Origin: Ureibacillus galli
Lineage (GTDB): Bacteria > Bacillota > Bacilli > Bacillales_A > Planococcaceae
DNA: 64,000 bases
Reading direction: 5' to 3'
Assembly: GCF_014836845.1 (NCBI RefSeq)
Contig: NZ_JACSQA010000004.1
Coordinates: forward strand, 1-64,000
Below the pieces are notes generated by a model. The model made no database searches. It worked only from the letters and a program-made list of their open reading frames with translations, and was not told the origin of the DNA. Positions 61,668 to 64,000 of this stretch are shown one piece after another (the stretch's first letter is position 1; every line of letters begins with the position of its first letter). The position numbers and the translations under genes are program-made.

Positions 61668-61689
61668 AATGTTAGTCAGTACTGACATT
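61668..61689. promoter_or_regulatory. TetR operator 1
   Basis: A 22-base site starting AATGTTAGTC and ending TACTGACATT contains the perfect 12-base palindrome GTCAGTACTGAC. It matches operator 2 at 20 of 22 positions and covers the start point of the tetR promoter. Confidence 0.8.
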
Positions 61690-61714
61690 CTCCATAGGGG
61701 GTTAATGAATTTTT

Positions 61715-62305
61715 ATGGCTTCGAATCGTAAACAGGAAACAAGTGAAAAAATTATAACAACTGCAATTGATCTTTTTTCAAAAGATGGATATAACGGAGT
61801 AACAACAGAACAAATAGCTAAAGAAGCCGGATTTAGTGAAAAAACGCTTTTTAGACACTTTCAAAGTAAACAAAACTTATTGGAAAAAGCGATCGATCGG
61901 TACCATTACGGTGAGGAAATGCGGTCGATTTTTGAAAGTAAAGTCGTTTGGAACCTTCAAGAAGATTTAACGCTAATTAGTCAAAATTATCATCGAATTA
62001 TGTATCAAAATAGAAAGCTTCTTAAAATGCTTATGAAAATCGGGGAGAATGTACCTGGATTGCATCAATATTCCCATAGACACCCAGAATTATTAAAGGA
62101 GTTTTTAACCAACTACTTTGAAGAGATGAAGAACCGTGAGAAAATTATTCCGGTGGATGCAGAAAAAATAGCTATAACTTTCCTTTATATGAATTTCGGA
62201 TTTGCCAATGGAAGGATGAATGGATCTTGTGACTTCAGGGACGGGGAATTTGAAAAGCTTTTAAAAGATAGTGTCGCCTTATTTACTAGGGGATTAACAC
62301 CCTAG
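61715..62305 (+). CDS. TetR-family regulator of an MFS efflux gene
   Basis: A 196-residue protein with the TetR helix-turn-helix (AIDLFSKDGYNGVTTEQIAK; SEKTLFRHFQSKQNLLE). GGGG-type site before the ATG. Two near-identical 22-base operators flank it, one at its own promoter and one before the MFS gene, so it should repress both. Confidence 0.9.
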   Translation: MASNRKQETSEKIITTAIDLFSKDGYNGVTTEQIAKEAGFSEKTLFRHFQSKQNLLEKAIDRYHYGEEMRSIFESKVVWNLQEDLTLISQNYHRIMYQNRKLLKMLMKIGENVPGLHQYSHRHPELLKEFLTNYFEEMKNREKIIPVDAEKIAITFLYMNFGFANGRMNGSCDFRDGEFEKLLKDSVALFTRGLTP

Positions 62306-62312
62306 TATATTT
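62286..62312 (+). terminator. Weak terminator overlapping the tetR stop codon
   Basis: ACTAGGGG-ATTAACA-CCCTAGT with ATATTTTTT after it; the stop codon TAG is in the stem. Confidence 0.6.
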
Positions 62313-62321
62313 TTTCTTTAA

Positions 62322-62343
62322 AATGTCAGTCAGTACAGACATT
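62322..62343. promoter_or_regulatory. TetR operator 2
   Basis: A 22-base site starting AATGTCAGTC and ending TACAGACATT lies 26 bases before the MFS gene and matches operator 1 at 20 of 22 positions. Confidence 0.8.
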
Positions 62344-62369
62344 CATTTTATGAAAAGGAGAAATAAAAG

Positions 62370-63731
62370 ATGAATCAGGAGTTAAGAAAACAAGGTAATG
62401 AAAAGTTATTAATTGTAATGATGTTAACGGTTATGCTTTCGTCTATGAGTATATTGCTGTTCAATTTTGTTCTTCCGCAAATTAGTACTGAATTTCAACT
62501 AACGAATTCACAAGTTAGTTGGGTTACTTCCGGGTATACACTTTTATATGGGATTGGTACGGCGATTTATGGAAAACTAGCGGATCGCTATAAGTTAAAA
62601 ACATTATTAATCTTTGGTTTATCACTATTTGCCATGGCATCCTTGCTAGGATTTTTCTCCAATTCTTACTGGCTTTTAATCGTTGCAAGATGTTTACAAG
62701 CGACTGGAGCAGCCACAATTCCAGCCATATCTACTTTAGTTCCTATTCGCTATTTTCCCGTTGAGAGAAGGGGAACGGCTATAGGTACAGTATTTATAGG
62801 GACAGCTTTAGGCAGCGCTATAGGGCCGATTGTTTCCGCATTAGTAGTGAGTGTAGTAGATTGGCGATGGCTATTTTGCATCCCGTTATTACTTCTTTTC
62901 ACATTGCCATTTTATCTGAAATATTTAGGAGATGAAAAAGGTACTCAAACAAGTATCGACTGGCTAGGAGGCGGATTGCTCGCTCTAACTGTAGCTCAAG
63001 TCTTACTAGGTGTAACAAACAATGTAACATGGTTTGTAGGGGGAGTCGTTGCGTTCATTTTATTTATTTACCGCATTCGATTAGCTAAAAATCCCTTTGT
63101 TCAACCCGGGTTATTTAAAAATAAAATATACACATCTTATTTAGTATTAGCTTTTGTCATTACCGGAATTGGTTTTTCCCTTTTCTTTTTAACACCACTC
63201 TTTTTAGCTGAGGTTCAAAACCTTCCTGTTAATTTAATCGGTTTGGCCATGGTGCCGGCAGCTATAGCCACTGCGCTCTTCAATAGACATGGTGGAAAGA
63301 TTGCTGATTCTAAAGGAACATCTACATTATTTATATTTGCTTCCAGTTTATTAATCCTTTGTTTCTTCTTACTTTCGACGTTTATTCATACGAATGCACT
63401 GTTGATTTCATTATTTTTAATCATCGGAAATGTAGGGCAATCCTTTATGATGATTGTGATGTCGAAATCGATTTCGTTAACATTACCTATGGAACATTCT
63501 GGGGTAGGGATGGGAATGGTAATGATGCAAAACTTCATTGCAGGATCAATCGCTGTAGGGGTATATGGAAAAGCTGTTGATATGGAAGGAAACAGCCCAT
63601 GGAATCCATTGAACCAACTAGCTACAGGTGCAACTTTCAGTAACATATTTTTCGTTTTATTATTGTTACATGTGATCATATTAACTGTTTATATAGTAAT
63701 GTTTAAACGGAAGAAAGGTATAGAAGCGTAA
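62370..63731 (+). CDS. DHA2-type MFS drug exporter
   Basis: The 453-residue protein has 12-14 TM segments and DHA2 features: LPQISTEFQLTNSQVSWVTS, GIGTAIYGKLADRYKLK (motif A), and RCLQATGAATIPAISTLVPI with RRGTAIG. This family (EmrB/QacA/LmrB-like) pumps out drugs by proton antiport; the substrate is unknown. Repression by the adjacent TetR protein is expected. AAAGGAG precedes the ATG. Confidence 0.9.
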   Translation: MNQELRKQGNEKLLIVMMLTVMLSSMSILLFNFVLPQISTEFQLTNSQVSWVTSGYTLLYGIGTAIYGKLADRYKLKTLLIFGLSLFAMASLLGFFSNSYWLLIVARCLQATGAATIPAISTLVPIRYFPVERRGTAIGTVFIGTALGSAIGPIVSALVVSVVDWRWLFCIPLLLLFTLPFYLKYLGDEKGTQTSIDWLGGGLLALTVAQVLLGVTNNVTWFVGGVVAFILFIYRIRLAKNPFVQPGLFKNKIYTSYLVLAFVITGIGFSLFFLTPLFLAEVQNLPVNLIGLAMVPAAIATALFNRHGGKIADSKGTSTLFIFASSLLILCFFLLSTFIHTNALLISLFLIIGNVGQSFMMIVMSKSISLTLPMEHSGVGMGMVMMQNFIAGSIAVGVYGKAVDMEGNSPWNPLNQLATGATFSNIFFVLLLLHVIILTVYIVMFKRKKGIEA

Positions 63732-63878
63732 AAAATAAGGGAATAGAATCCTATTTTAGAATAAGTAAAATATGAAAATAGTCTTATGGTCTAATTTGAT
63801 AAATAAAGATACTGTTAATAATATACAATTCCAACAAATATTATTGCATTAAAGCAACTGAAAAGAAGGGTAATTAAT

Positions 63879-64000
63879 ATGAAAAAATTTTTAGCATTAA
63901 CGAGTTTGGCGTTTTTATTAACAGGTTGTAGTCAATTTGTAGAAGGCGTTAAGGAAGGTGTCAATGAAGCGGCAGAGGCACAAGATTCAGAGCAAAAAAT
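63879..64000 (+). CDS. Lipoprotein (partial, runs off the right edge)
   Basis: An ATG after GAAGGG opens MKKFLALTSLAFLLTGCSQF, a signal peptide with lipobox LTGC (Cys17), then an acidic helix (VEGVKEGVNEAAEAQDSEQK). Only 40 codons are visible, so the family cannot be told. Confidence 0.75.
   Translation, partial: MKKFLALTSLAFLLTGCSQFVEGVKEGVNEAAEAQDSEQK

Noticed and set aside
1-64000. Prophage or integrated plasmid
   Set aside because: No phage structural, lysis, integrase or replication genes were found; the single ParA gene and IS elements are not enough.

Overview
This is low-GC DNA from a Gram-positive member of the Bacillales. The evidence is AT-rich intergenic DNA, strong AGGAGG-type ribosome binding sites with frequent TTG and GTG starts, preQ1-I riboswitches, a sigma-B-type promoter on a YflT-like stress gene, candidate Noc sites, and Bacillus families such as YrdB, DUF2804, DUF3888, DUF5316 and DinB. 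A Lysinibacillus/Ureibacillus-like (Planococcaceae) host is a guess. The window looks chromosomal. I saw no rRNA, tRNA, CRISPR array or prophage.

0-7.3 kb: malonate use. A madL-madM transporter pair (madM cut by an insertion sequence at the left edge) diverges from mdcH-A-B-C-DE-G, a biotin-independent malonate decarboxylase with fused beta and gamma subunits. Two oppositely oriented copies of an ATACAGTCGAC motif lie between them. 7.3-13.2 kb: DUF2804 protein, an amidase-domain protein that seems to use an ATT start, a nitroreductase, an Xre/membrane-protein pair and an MMPL exporter. 13.3-18.1 kb: malonate/methylmalonate-semialdehyde dehydrogenase, PucR regulator and omega-aminotransferase, probably beta-alanine or related amino-acid breakdown to acetyl-CoA. 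18.1-25 kb: two candidate Noc sites, YrdB, an ATP-grasp ligase, a Nudix protein, a RodA/FtsW protein, a cluster of five co-oriented DnaA-box-like sites ahead of a solitary ParA ATPase, and an orphan Spo0B-type histidine kinase.

25-33 kb: a PD-(D/E)XK nuclease-like protein with a duplicated C-terminal module, a type I toxin-antitoxin locus (27-residue hydrophobic peptide with an overlapping antisense RNA), nucleoside hydrolase, and queF and queC-VUT transporter, each behind its own preQ1-I riboswitch. A second Xre/membrane pair follows, controlled by two perfect 34-bp palindromes that overlap its promoter. 33-43.5 kb: MarR-MFS, acetyltransferases, isochorismatase, DinB, several small membrane proteins, several decayed genes, and a MocR regulator divergent from a class D beta-lactamase.

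43.7-54.7 kb: an accessory-looking region with at least nine copies of a roughly 70-bp intergenic repeat that has terminal inverted repeats and an internal terminator-like hairpin. It also carries a histidine kinase/response regulator/MMPL module, a stress gene, small secreted proteins and an IS3/IS150-type element inserted into one repeat copy. 54.7-64 kb: a TetR-amino-acid ABC importer-OsmC operon, nucleoside deoxyribosyltransferase, a DUF3221-like lipoprotein, a V8-like secreted serine protease, and a TetR-MFS efflux pair with matching 22-bp operators. The strongest candidates for new biology are the repeat family, the DnaA-box/ParA locus, the paired 34-bp palindromes and the type I toxin locus.
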